DNA of 24,252 bases from an uncultured Erysipelotrichales bacterium (GTDB lineage Bacteria; Bacillota_I; Bacilli_A; Erysipelotrichales; Coprobacillaceae), in contig CAJUJC010000019.1 in NCBI GenBank assembly GCA_910586805.1, positions 1 through 24,252 on the forward strand, written 5' to 3'. A model generated the notes under the pieces. That model worked only from the letters and a program-made list of their open reading frames with translations. It did not search any database and was not told the origin of the DNA. The translations under genes and the position numbers were made by a program. Shown here piece after piece: positions 8,121 to 15,046 of this stretch (positions are counted from its first letter, which is position 1; the number at the start of each line of letters is the position of its first letter).

Positions 8121-8168
8121 TGTATTTACATATATTTTCTCTTTACATTAAATGTATTTAAATGTAAA
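8121..8168 (+). promoter_or_regulatory. GntR gene promoter with two operator-like dyads
   Basis: A moderate promoter reads TTTACA (8125-8130), 17 bp, TTAAAT (8148-8153). TGTATTTACA (8121-8130), a TGTA-NN-TACA site, covers the -35 box. A second dyad, TTTACATT (8142-8149) with AATGTAAA (8161-8168), brackets the -10 region. Both fit autorepression. Confidence 0.5.
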
Positions 8169-8188
8169 ATATGAAGGGGTGATGGAAG

Positions 8189-8911
8189 ATGAAAGAAAAA
8201 GCAAAATATATTATAGTAGAGGATTATATAAAGGATCAAATTCAATCTGGAAATCTTAAACCTGGAGATCAATTAGAAACTGAAATAGAACTTGCAAAAA
8301 GATTTGATGTCAGTCGACTGACTGTGAATAAGGCTATATCACGATTGGCTTTTGATGGATTGATTGATAGAATTCCTGGAAGGGGATCATTTGTAAAACA
8401 AAATGTTTTTACTGCTGATTTCAAAACTGTTGGGAGTTTTACGAATTATACAAAATCACAGCATTGTCAGGCGGGCTCACGTTTATTAGAGTACCATGTT
8501 TATCATTCAAGTGAGATTCCTAATCAAATAGCACAATTATTACAGTTGACTCATGATGATCAGGTCTATTATTTTGTAAGAGTTAGAACAATTGAGGGAG
8601 AACCCATTGTTTTAATGAGCTCATATGTTCCATCTAAACTTGTTCCAAATTTTGACATTTCTATATTAAGCAGTTCTTTATGGGAATATTTTGATTCCTT
8701 GGATTTACCTAGAACACAAACAAAATCTCATTTGACTGCTGTTTTGCCAGATGAGTATACAGCAAGGCATTTACAGATTGATAAATATACAGCACTTCTC
8801 AAACATGACCATCTTTCTTATACAAGAGGAAATGTTCCTCTTGAATATTGTGAAGCTCTTTATGTTGGTTATAAGTATGCTTATGAAATTGAAGAATCAA
8901 GAACTTTTTAA
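8189..8911 (+). CDS. GntR-family transcriptional repressor with UTRA effector domain
   Basis: A 240-residue regulator of the HutC/UTRA subfamily. The N-terminal winged helix-turn-helix (about 5-72) shows the usual order: DQIQSGNLKPGDQLETE, then LAKRFDVSRLTVNKAISRLAFDGLI and the wing RIPGRGSFV. Residues 85-235 form the UTRA domain, which binds a phosphorylated sugar or amino-sugar and releases DNA. Its tail LEYCEALYVGYKYAYEIEE is typical. Start ATG 8189 has AGGGG 9 nt upstream. It stands between the divergent SIS gene and the PTS operon, and three similar palindromes at 8080, 8121 and 8995 lie in all three promoters, so it is the likely local repressor. A terminator separates it from the PTS genes, which have their own promoter. 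Confidence 0.9.
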   Translation: MKEKAKYIIVEDYIKDQIQSGNLKPGDQLETEIELAKRFDVSRLTVNKAISRLAFDGLIDRIPGRGSFVKQNVFTADFKTVGSFTNYTKSQHCQAGSRLLEYHVYHSSEIPNQIAQLLQLTHDDQVYYFVRVRTIEGEPIVLMSSYVPSKLVPNFDISILSSSLWEYFDSLDLPRTQTKSHLTAVLPDEYTARHLQIDKYTALLKHDHLSYTRGNVPLEYCEALYVGYKYAYEIEESRTF

Positions 8912-8921
8912 AAGAATCACA

Positions 8922-8949
8922 CTGAACCATTTTGTGGGTTCTTTTTTTA
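8922..8949 (+). terminator. Intrinsic terminator after the GntR gene
   Basis: GAACC pairs with GGTTC across a short loop (one G may bulge), followed by seven T. The stem is short but the T run is strong. Confidence 0.65.
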
Positions 8950-8963
8950 TTTATAAAAATATG

Positions 8964-8993
8964 TTGACATAAATATATATATGAATATATAAT
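8964..8993 (+). promoter_or_regulatory. Sigma-A promoter of the PTS operon
   Basis: TTGACA (8964-8969) and TATAAT (8988-8993) with an 18-bp spacer. Both hexamers are perfect consensus. Confidence 0.8.
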
Positions 8994-8994
8994 A

Positions 8995-9004
8995 TGTCTA
9001 TACA
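8995..9004. promoter_or_regulatory. Predicted GntR operator at the PTS promoter
   Basis: TGTCTATACA begins 2 bp after the -10 box, at the expected start site. It differs in one base from TGTATATACA, which overlaps the end of the SIS gene's -10 box and its start region, so both promoters carry a matching site at the start of transcription. Confidence 0.6.
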
Positions 9005-9026
9005 AATAGAAAAGGAGGGAGTGTGT

Positions 9027-9770
9027 ATGAGTACACTTATGCTTGCGATTATATTGTCAATTTTTGTTGCAATTATGGCAATTGATGGCTGGTCAGAATT
9101 AGGGTTTACAAGCCCACTTATTTTTGGAGTCTTTACTGGATTGATTATAGGGGATGTGAATTTAGGGTTTCAAGTTGGTTCAGTATGTACTTTGATGAAT
9201 TTAGGATTTTATAATTTTGGTGGGGCAACAACACCAAATTATTAGATTGGAGCTATTCTAGGAGTTGTTGCAGCAGGTAAAACAGGGGATTACAATGTTG
9301 GTCTATTAGTAGCAACTGCACTAAGTTTATTAGTTATGCAATTAAATATTCTTGGAAGAACTGTCAATACATTCTTTTTGCATAAAGCTGAGGGCGCTTT
9401 AAATGCTAATAATATTAAAGCGTTTGAACGTTTTCATGTTATGGGATTGATTCCTTGGATGTTAGCTGATATTATTCCTGTTTTCTTAGGTGTTATGTTC
9501 AGTGATTATTTAACAATTATTTCAGATTTTGCAGCATCTGCCCAATGGTTCTCTCATGGATTACAGGTTGTTGGTGGAGCATTGCCAGCAATTGGGTTTG
9601 CATTATTGTTGTGTTATATGGATTTAAAGAAATATTGGCCATTTATGGTTATTGGATATGCATTGTTCTCATTTGCAAATGTTCCAGTATTAGGTTTAGC
9701 AATTTTAGGTGTTGCTTTTGGTTATATGTATATTACTATGGGAAAAGGTGGTGTGGATTATGGAAAATAG
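9027..9770 (+). pseudogene. PTS mannose-family EIIC membrane component interrupted by an in-frame TAG
   Basis: EIIC of the mannose (Man) family forms the sugar channel with EIID. The frame is open over 247 codons, the usual size, except for one TAG at 9243-9245 (codon 73). The peptide before it (MSTLMLAIILSIFVAIMAID to GGATTPNY) and after it (IGAILGVVAAGKTGDY to KGGVDYGK) both read as normal EIIC, with no frameshift or missing segment. GGATTPNY followed by IGAILG is the loop where the family has an uninterrupted conserved stretch. Start ATG 9027 has AAAGGAGGG 7 nt upstream. The other three PTS genes are intact. Possible causes are a recent nonsense mutation, a sequence error, or readthrough; the first two are more likely. 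The end overlaps EIID by 11 bp. Confidence 0.85.
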
Positions 9771-10587
9771 GACAATTTCAAAAAAAGCACTCCATAAAAC
9801 AAGATTTAGACATAATTGGGGTTTACAATGGTGTATGAACTATGAAAAGATGCAAGGAAGTGGTTTTGCATATGGAATGGTACCAGTTATTCAGGATTTA
9901 TATGATAGCGAGGAAGAACAATGTCGTCACTTAGAAAGACATATTCAATTTTATAACTGTCATCCTGCAGGTTCAGCAGCTATTTGTGGTATTGTGTGTG
10001 CCTTAGAGGAAAAACAACAATCAGATACTGCTGATAGTATTAAAGTTGCTTTAATGGGACCACTTGCCAGTGTTGGAGATACAATTCAAGGTGTTCTTGT
10101 AAAGCCGCTTGTTAGTTTAGTAGGAGCAGGGATGGCCGCTGAAGGAAATTGGTTATCTATTTTTATGGTGACTTTGCCTATGTTTGCTTGTTTCTTGGCA
10201 AGATGGCCAGCTTTCAATTTAGGATACAAACAATCATTAAATTTATTAAATAATATGCAGAATTCATTTTCTTTTGATAAGTTACAAGTTGCAGCAAGTG
10301 TTTTAGGATTGACTGTTATTGGAGGTTTTATTCCTAGTATTTTAGGCTCTAAATTACAGCTTGCCTATCAAATGACAAAAACAATTACAGATCCAGCTAC
10401 TGGCGAAGCTGTTGAACAGGCATTTAAATTACAAGAGTCTTTAGATTCATTACTGCCTTATATTTTACCAATTGTATTTGTTGGGGCATGTTATTATATG
10501 TTAAAGAATAAAAAAATGACTCCAGTCAAAGTTATTTTAATTATTGCAGTTTTAACATTTGTTTTAGGTGCTACAGGAGTGATGTGA
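9760..10587 (+). CDS. PTS mannose-family EIID membrane component
   Basis: EIID works with EIIC to carry the sugar across the membrane. This 275-residue protein has the normal length and signature: HNWGLQWCMNYEKMQGSGFAYGM near the N-terminus, RHIQFYNCHP, then GPLASVGDTIQGVLVKP, the glycine-rich region of the family, and a C-terminal hydrophobic helix pair (about 225-275). Start ATG 9760 was chosen over upstream in-frame codons because AAGGTGGTG lies just ahead and homologous EIID proteins begin shortly before KKALHKTRFRHNW-like sequence. It overlaps the EIIC end by 11 bp, suggesting translational coupling, so the TAG in EIIC may also lower EIID translation. EIIA follows after 1 bp. Confidence 0.92.
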   Translation: MENRTISKKALHKTRFRHNWGLQWCMNYEKMQGSGFAYGMVPVIQDLYDSEEEQCRHLERHIQFYNCHPAGSAAICGIVCALEEKQQSDTADSIKVALMGPLASVGDTIQGVLVKPLVSLVGAGMAAEGNWLSIFMVTLPMFACFLARWPAFNLGYKQSLNLLNNMQNSFSFDKLQVAASVLGLTVIGGFIPSILGSKLQLAYQMTKTITDPATGEAVEQAFKLQESLDSLLPYILPIVFVGACYYMLKNKKMTPVKVILIIAVLTFVLGATGVM

Positions 10588-10588
10588 T

Positions 10589-10984
10589 TTGAAAGGAATA
10601 TTATTAGTTAGTCATGGTGATCTTGCAAAAGGAATGATGGATACTTTATCATTATTCTTTGGTGATTTGAGTTATACTGATTATTTATGTTTAAAAAAAG
10701 ATGATAATCCTGATCAATTCAAAGAAAAGATGATTGAAAAAATAAATTTATTAAATCAAGGACAAGGTGTTATTGTTGTTGGTGATCTCATTGGTGGTAC
10801 ACCTTTGAATCAAGCAGCGTATGTTATGAGTCAAGATGTTATGGTGTTGGGTGGTATGAATTTAGGGATGTTGATTAGTTTGATATCACAAAGAGCCAAT
10901 GAACATATTGATTATAAAATGATTTTAGATGATGCAAAGTTAGGAATTCAATGTTTAAATACTTTACTTAAAGGAGACATATAA
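10589..10984 (+). CDS. PTS mannose-family EIIA cytosolic phosphocarrier
   Basis: EIIA takes phosphate from HPr on a histidine and passes it to EIIB. This 131-residue protein has the N-terminus KGILLVSHGDLA, with His9 the likely phosphorylation site, and the GDLIGGTPLNQA segment (about 66-77) that forms part of the active site in this family. The start is TTG 10589, one base after the EIID stop; AGGAG 9 nt upstream and the exact family N-terminus support it over any internal start. It is a free-standing EIIA rather than an EIIAB fusion as in E. coli ManX. Confidence 0.92.
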   Translation: MKGILLVSHGDLAKGMMDTLSLFFGDLSYTDYLCLKKDDNPDQFKEKMIEKINLLNQGQGVIVVGDLIGGTPLNQAAYVMSQDVMVLGGMNLGMLISLISQRANEHIDYKMILDDAKLGIQCLNTLLKGDI

Positions 10985-10986
10985 AT

Positions 10987-11472
10987 ATGATTAAACATGT
11001 AAGAATTGATAATAGACTTATTCATGGGCAAGTTGCAGCAGCATGGAAAAACAACATTGGTGCCGATGCTATTATTGTATGTAATGATGATGTTGCCAAG
11101 GATCCTATTCAAAAAATGGTTTTACCTATGGCAGCACAAGGCTCAAAAGTTTTGGTTTTTTCTATTGATGAGTTGGTTGAATATGATCAACAAAACCCTC
11201 AAGAAACAAAATTTGTGATTTGCAAATTTGCTAGTGATTGTCTTGCCTTGTTAGAAAAAGGTTTGGTTATTGAAGAAGTCAATGTTGGGAATCAGGCACC
11301 TGTCATTAATACTGAGTATGTTATGGTCAATGGTTTTGTTGCAGCAACAAAAGAGGATGCCATAACTTATAGAAAAATAGCAAACTATAAAAATAATCAA
11401 TTAAAATGTCAAGTTGTACCAACAAGACCATCTGAAGATTTTTTAGAATTGTTGAAAAAGGCAGGTTTATAA
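10987..11472 (+). CDS. PTS mannose-family EIIB sugar-phosphorylating subunit
   Basis: EIIB phosphorylates the incoming sugar. The 161-residue protein opens with IKHVRIDNRLIHGQVAAAW, where His13 in RLIHGQV is the phosphate carrier, and continues with VLPMAAQGSKV and VNVGNQAP, all typical of the family. Start ATG 10987 lies 2 bp after the EIIA stop, with AAAGGAGA upstream. The C-D-A-B set is a complete mannose-type permease apart from the nonsense codon in EIIC. Family members carry mannose, sorbose, N-acetylgalactosamine, glucosamine or fructoselysine/glucoselysine; the neighbouring SIS enzyme favours an amino-sugar or Amadori compound. Confidence 0.93.
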   Translation: MIKHVRIDNRLIHGQVAAAWKNNIGADAIIVCNDDVAKDPIQKMVLPMAAQGSKVLVFSIDELVEYDQQNPQETKFVICKFASDCLALLEKGLVIEEVNVGNQAPVINTEYVMVNGFVAATKEDAITYRKIANYKNNQLKCQVVPTRPSEDFLELLKKAGL

Positions 11473-11493
11473 GCAAGTTGAACTTGCTTTTTC
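11471..11493 (+). terminator. Intrinsic terminator after EIIB
   Basis: AAGCAAGT and ACTTGCTT form an 8-bp stem with a 3-nt loop followed by T. It overlaps the EIIB stop codon and ends only 5 bp before the next gene. Confidence 0.75.
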
Positions 11494-11497
11494 TCTT

Positions 11498-12073
11498 ATG
11501 TATATAGATATTCAAGAAAGAATCAATAAGATTATGGTCATGATTTTTTTATTAACATGCCTATTATTAGTGAGCATATTTTATATCTTTTTTAATCAAG
11601 GATATGATAAAATTTATCTTGTTGTTATTTTCTTTATTATTTTTATGATTATGAATGCATGTATTCGATTGATTGAAAAGAATTTAGAACATCATACAAT
11701 GTATAAAATGATCAGAAAAAGATATATTGCCTTAGCAAAAATTAACCATGTAAGATTTTATAAAGAATCAAGGGAAACAAATTTCTCAAAAAAATTTATT
11801 TATGAATTTGATATTGAAATCATTACACAAGATAAAAAAATAATTAAAACAAAAATCTATGAAAATGTTTGTGATAGTCAATTTGAATGTTTGCCTGGAT
11901 ATGTTTATGTGACTTATAACAATCAAAATCAATGGATTGGTATTATTCCAAACCTATTATTAAGCATGATGAGTGAAGTTGAACCTATTGTTAGAGAATA
12001 TGAAAAAAATGAAAATCCTCACTATATTTTAGCGATTAAAAAGAATGGGTTATCACTCAAACAGATTGAATAA
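11498..12073 (+). CDS. Hypothetical membrane protein, two helices and a cytosolic beta-rich domain
   Basis: A 191-residue protein I do not recognise. Two hydrophobic helices (about 13-34 and 38-58) form an N-terminal hairpin. The remaining 130 residues look beta-rich, with YEFDIEIITQDKKIIKTKIYENV and PGYVYVTYNNQNQWIGII; this vaguely resembles DUF3592-like or PH-like membrane-attached domains. No good ribosome binding site precedes ATG 11498, and later ATGs at 11534 and 11540 are no better. The gene starts 5 bp after the PTS terminator, so it may be translated from readthrough transcript at low level. Codon use is like the neighbours, and the frame is long and clean, which is the main reason to call it. 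Confidence 0.6.
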   Translation: MYIDIQERINKIMVMIFLLTCLLLVSIFYIFFNQGYDKIYLVVIFFIIFMIMNACIRLIEKNLEHHTMYKMIRKRYIALAKINHVRFYKESRETNFSKKFIYEFDIEIITQDKKIIKTKIYENVCDSQFECLPGYVYVTYNNQNQWIGIIPNLLLSMMSEVEPIVREYEKNENPHYILAIKKNGLSLKQIE

Positions 12074-12074
12074 A

Positions 12075-12296
12075 TATTCTTTCATCGTTGTTTCAAAGAT
12101 TTTTATAATTTATTGATTCAATTTATCTTTGTTACTTTTCTTAATCTTCAATATTATTTTTTTAATATATTCTTGAACTTTTTAGATGTTTCAAAATTGT
12201 TTAATCAATTTCTAATACATTACATTCTTCATTGCAATGTCTTTTCTTTTTTCAAAAGCAGTAAGGTTATCAAATGCTAATACATCAGTGTTATCT
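12075..12296 (-). pseudogene. Remnant of a second Rpn-family nuclease gene
   Basis: Two pieces on the minus strand match the intact Rpn gene next door. Bases 12230-12295 translate to a segment containing DNLTAFEKRKDIAM, matching YDNFTALERRRDVAM of the intact protein (about residues 55-69). Bases about 12096-12175 translate, with a frameshift and a stop, to pieces such as ILKIKKSNKDKLNQ and IIKIFE, matching ILEIKKSDEETLNE and VIRIFD at the C-terminus. The roughly 170 residues between, including the IENQ catalytic region, are missing. It is therefore an internally deleted, decayed paralogue lying directly downstream of the intact copy. Confidence 0.8.
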
Positions 12297-12306
12297 TATT
12301 ATGTAA

Positions 12307-12345
12307 AAAGGGTCAAAATCAATTTATCTTGGTCCTTTTTATCTT
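12307..12345 (-). terminator. Probable terminator of the Rpn gene
   Basis: AAAAAGGGTC and GGTCCTTTTT form a 10-bp stem with two G-T pairs and a long loop. The hairpin has T runs on both strands, so it could serve either direction; the Rpn gene ends about 60 bp before it. Confidence 0.45.
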
Positions 12346-12403
12346 TAAAATAATAAATAAAATAACATATACTTATAAAAAACTATTTAGAATCAATTTC
12401 TTT

Positions 12404-12613
12404 TTAGTTTAAAATCTTATAAATATCTTCTTCATTATTCACATCAAAGATTCTTATAACTAATTCGTTTAATGTTTCTTCATCACTTTTCTTAATCTCT
12501 AATATCAATTCTTTTGATATATTCCCTAGTTTTGTTGTTATTAATTGAATTAATGTTTTTATCAAACCCTCTCTTATCCCACGTTGTTTTAACTCATCTA
12601 ATGATCTACACAT
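12404..12613 (-). CDS. Possible internal small protein from the Rpn gene (RpnS-like)
   Basis: ATG at 12613, in frame with the Rpn gene, is preceded by AGAGAGG (12622-12628) with an 8-nt spacer, as good as any gene start in the window. It would give 69 residues, MCRSLDELKQRGIREG to NEEDIYKILN, the helical C-terminal part without nuclease residues. In E. coli, such internal products bind and neutralise the full-length Rpn nuclease. No evidence of expression is available from sequence alone. Confidence 0.4.
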   Translation of the reverse strand: MCRSLDELKQRGIREGLIKTLIQLITTKLGNISKELILEIKKSDEETLNELVIRIFDVNNEEDIYKILN

Positions 12614-13300
12614 ATCAATTTCCTCTCTTTCTTGTATTCTTATGTAACTATATAATTCTTCACTTTTGACTAATGATGCAACAACTAATGCAACTTCCTT
12701 TGATAATATCATCTCTTTCATATCTTCAGGGTTGTTTCCTTTTTCTAAGATCATCTTAGCACTTCTAATCAGCATTCTGTTCTCTTTCACCTCAAAACAG
12801 TTTTCATCAATATCCCTTATATCTATAACCTTGTACTTCCAGTCATTAAGACAGTCTTTAAACTCTTCAGGTGTTTCAAAACTACCTAACAGGCTCTCTG
12901 ATGCATCCCATTTCTTATCTCCACTGTAAAGAACAAGAAAACATACTGGGACTATATTTCTTTGACTGTTCTTGTTTTTTAACTGTTGATTATATTTGAA
13001 TGCATCATATACCAGTATTCTTATTGCCATATTCCTGTCTACTGTTGACTGATTTTCTATACCTATAATAACTTCTTTCTCTTTTTCTTTATATCTCATA
13101 GCAACATCTCTTCTTCTTTCAAGAGCAGTGAAGTTATCATAATTGACAGTAGAGACATCAGTATCATCCAGTTCAAGATAGGATGGACTGATAACATGGA
13201 GACCATTATAGATAACATGATTGATAAAGTCAGCGAAGTAGGTATAGTTTTTAAAGTAGTCCTTAAAAGCCAGATCCTGATTTAAAATATTTAAACACAT
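12404..13300 (-). CDS. Rpn-family PD-(D/E)XK recombination-promoting nuclease / putative transposase
   Basis: A 298-residue protein of the Rpn group. N-terminal FADFINHVIYNG is the family opening. The nuclease core follows, with RRRDVAM (about 63-69) and VIIGIENQSTVDRNMAIRILVYDAFKY (about 78-104), whose Asp, Glu and Gln match the PD-(D/E)XK site; VPVCFLVLYSGDKKWD follows. The C-terminal part is helical. Start ATG 13300 has GGAGG 8 nt upstream. Rpn proteins in E. coli promote RecA-independent recombination and phage defence. An internal ATG at 12613 with AGAGAGG 8 nt upstream could yield a separate 69-residue C-terminal protein, like the intragenic antitoxins known for E. coli Rpn genes. A decayed second copy lies just downstream. 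Confidence 0.9.
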   Translation of the reverse strand: MCLNILNQDLAFKDYFKNYTYFADFINHVIYNGLHVISPSYLELDDTDVSTVNYDNFTALERRRDVAMRYKEKEKEVIIGIENQSTVDRNMAIRILVYDAFKYNQQLKNKNSQRNIVPVCFLVLYSGDKKWDASESLLGSFETPEEFKDCLNDWKYKVIDIRDIDENCFEVKENRMLIRSAKMILEKGNNPEDMKEMILSKEVALVVASLVKSEELYSYIRIQEREEIDMCRSLDELKQRGIREGLIKTLIQLITTKLGNISKELILEIKKSDEETLNELVIRIFDVNNEEDIYKILN

Positions 13301-13353
13301 ATATTTTTCCTCCTATAAATATTTTTATATTTAATGAAGAATATGACAGATAT

Positions 13354-13382
13354 ATTATAGCAAGATACATTGCTAATAGCAA
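13354..13382 (-). promoter_or_regulatory. Probable promoter of the Rpn gene
   Basis: On the minus strand, TTGCTA (13377-13382) and TATAAT (13354-13359) are separated by 17 bp. The -35 region lies in a short dyad, ATTGCTAATAGCAAT. The -10 box is about 55 bp upstream of the ATG. Confidence 0.6.
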
Positions 13383-13440
13383 TACTATATTTATATAATA
13401 TTCAACAACACAATTATAACATAGAGTCAATACATATTTG

Positions 13441-13468
13441 TCTCAATCTTTTCTCAATTATTTCTCAA
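13441..13468 (-). repeat. Three TTGAGA direct repeats with 11-bp period
   Basis: On the minus strand TTGAGA occurs at 13463-13468, 13452-13457 and 13441-13446, exactly 11 bp apart, so all face the same side of the helix. They lie about 60-85 bp upstream of the Rpn -35 box, where an activator could bind. Confidence 0.45.
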
Positions 13469-13472
13469 CATA

Positions 13473-13503
13473 CAAAAAAACAATGTTATCAATTGATAAC
13501 ATT
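13473..13503 (-). terminator. Intrinsic terminator of the minus-strand HAD gene
   Basis: A perfect palindrome at 13482-13503 (AATGTTATC, AATT, GATAACATT) is followed on the minus strand by seven T. It starts 7 bp beyond the HAD stop codon. Confidence 0.85.
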
Positions 13504-13509
13504 ATCTTT

Positions 13510-14289
13510 TTAAATAATATTGTATTTTCTTAAGGCTTTTTCAATTCCGTTATCATCAATATCATCAGTAACATCTGATGCAGCATTTTTGACTTCATCA
13601 CTAGCATTTCCCATAGCTATAGATATTTCACAAAATTCAAACATATCAATATCATTCATACCATCACCAAAAGCCATTGTCTCTTCTTGCTTGATATTGT
13701 AATATTCTAAGACTTTAGCAATTCCATTTTTCTTACCACCATGATTAGGAATAATATCTATAGATAATTCATGCCAACGTGTAGCTTTACAATGAGGCAT
13801 AAGTTTTAAAAAGTTTTCTTCTTGTTTGGTAGTTAGATCATAAGGAATAACTTGATAAATAGGCTCATTAAGTCCTCGATGTAAATCGTTTAAATCAGGT
13901 AAGGGTGTAGAAATACTGTCTTGAACAATTTGAACTGCTTTATTATGAAAATTAATATACATCAATTCCTTTTCTACAAAAATACAAGGAAGAGGATGTT
14001 CATCAATATAAGTAATCACATTTTTTATATCTTGAGGATGAATAGGTGAATCATATATTAATCCCTCCTTATTATAACAATACTGACCATTTAATGTAAT
14101 AAATCCTTCAAATTCCAAATCATTGATAGGTAAATCTTTGATTTCTGAAATGTGTCGTCCTGTAGCAATGAAAGTATAAATTCCTTTTTCATGTAGAAGT
14201 TGTAATGCTTTTTTTGTGGACTCAGGAACTTTTTTTGTTCGATGCGATAACAATGTTCCATCTATGTCAAAAAAGATTGCTTTAATCAT
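13510..14289 (-). CDS. Cof-type HAD-superfamily phosphatase
   Basis: A 259-residue cytosolic hydrolase of the Cof (type IIB) HAD group, which dephosphorylates sugar phosphates, flavin mononucleotide or similar metabolites. All four motifs are present: FFDIDGTLL with nucleophile Asp8 and acid Asp10; FIATGR for motif II (about 40-45); the lysine in NHGGKKNGIAKVL (motif III); and AFGDGMNDIDMFE (motif IV) with the Mg-binding aspartates. The cap domain between about 80 and 185 is type C2. Start ATG 14289 has AAGGAGG upstream. It is divergent from the glycerophosphodiesterase gene across 57 bp that hold TATAAT and TATAAC elements. Substrate cannot be told from sequence. Confidence 0.9.
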   Translation of the reverse strand: MIKAIFFDIDGTLLSHRTKKVPESTKKALQLLHEKGIYTFIATGRHISEIKDLPINDLEFEGFITLNGQYCYNKEGLIYDSPIHPQDIKNVITYIDEHPLPCIFVEKELMYINFHNKAVQIVQDSISTPLPDLNDLHRGLNEPIYQVIPYDLTTKQEENFLKLMPHCKATRWHELSIDIIPNHGGKKNGIAKVLEYYNIKQEETMAFGDGMNDIDMFEFCEISIAMGNASDEVKNAASDVTDDIDDNGIEKALRKYNII

Positions 14290-14346
14290 TTCGTAAACCT
14301 CCTTAATGTAGTATAATTAGTATAACATAGAAAAGGATGAGAGGAA

Positions 14347-15036
14347 ATGTTAATATTAGCCCATAGAGGATATAGTGCAAAATATCCTGAAAATACTTTT
14401 GAAGCATTTGTAAAAGCTTATGAAAAGGGATTTGATGGTTTTGAAACTGATGTTCATATGACAAAAGATGGAGAACTTGTTTTAATTCATGATGAAACTA
14501 TTGATAGAACAAGCAATGGACAAGGGTATATTAAGGATATGACTTTATCAGAGTTAAGAAAGTATAATTTTTGTTATAAATGTAAAGGATTTTATCCAAT
14601 CCCTACATTGAAAGAATTATTGGAATTTATACAAGATAAGGATTTACTTGTGAATATAGAAATAAAGACTGATAAAATTCAATATAAAGATATTGAAAGA
14701 AAAGTTGTAGAACTTGTTGAGGAATTAGGTGTTAAAGAGAAAGTGATTTATTCTTCTTTTTATTTAAAAAGTTTACTTAAAGTAAGAGAAATCAGTCCAC
14801 AAGCTTATATAGGATATTTATGTGAAAATAACTATAAAAAGAAAATAGAGAGTTTGTTTCAACATCAAATCTATGCATTTCATCCTCGACATACCTACTT
14901 AAGAGAAAAGAATATTGAGATGTTGAAGAAAAATAAAATATTTATAGCAGCATGGACAGTACCAAATTTAAAAAAATATCAAAGATTAAAAGAGTTAGGA
15001 GTGGATATAATAATATCAAATGAATATTTTAAGTGA
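14347..15036 (+). CDS. Glycerophosphodiester phosphodiesterase
   Basis: Cleaves glycerophosphodiesters to glycerol-3-phosphate and an alcohol. At 229 residues it matches the short cytosolic UgpQ/YqiK type; there is no signal peptide. Active-site signatures are clear: HRGYSAKYPENT with His6 and Arg7, FETDVHMTKDG with metal ligands Glu33 and Asp35, LIHDETIDRTSNG with His48, and the later NIEIKTD. Near the end, AAWTVPNLKKYQRLKELGVDIIISNE is the usual closing strand-helix. Start ATG 14347 follows GAGAGGA. spoVT begins 10 bp after its stop, with the ribosome binding site overlapping the stop codon, so the two are probably co-transcribed. In Bacillus the same position before spoVT is held by mfd instead. 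Confidence 0.93.
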   Translation: MLILAHRGYSAKYPENTFEAFVKAYEKGFDGFETDVHMTKDGELVLIHDETIDRTSNGQGYIKDMTLSELRKYNFCYKCKGFYPIPTLKELLEFIQDKDLLVNIEIKTDKIQYKDIERKVVELVEELGVKEKVIYSSFYLKSLLKVREISPQAYIGYLCENNYKKKIESLFQHQIYAFHPRHTYLREKNIEMLKKNKIFIAAWTVPNLKKYQRLKELGVDIIISNEYFK

Positions 15037-15046
15037 GGTTATATAA

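Noticed and set aside
9243..9245. Recoding of the EIIC TAG as an amino acid such as pyrrolysine
   Set aside because: TAG ends several intact genes here (for example the SPFH, esterase and CwlJ genes), no recoding signal is seen, and PTS EIIC proteins have no known use for such a residue.
12666..12929. An 87-codon plus-strand frame opposite the Rpn gene, considered as an antisense small protein
   Set aside because: No ribosome binding site; the serine- and phenylalanine-rich composition is that of a reversed coding strand.
13441..13468. The TTGAGA repeats as plasmid-type iterons or an origin
   Set aside because: Only three copies are present and no replication initiator gene or DnaA boxes are nearby; a regulatory role is simpler.
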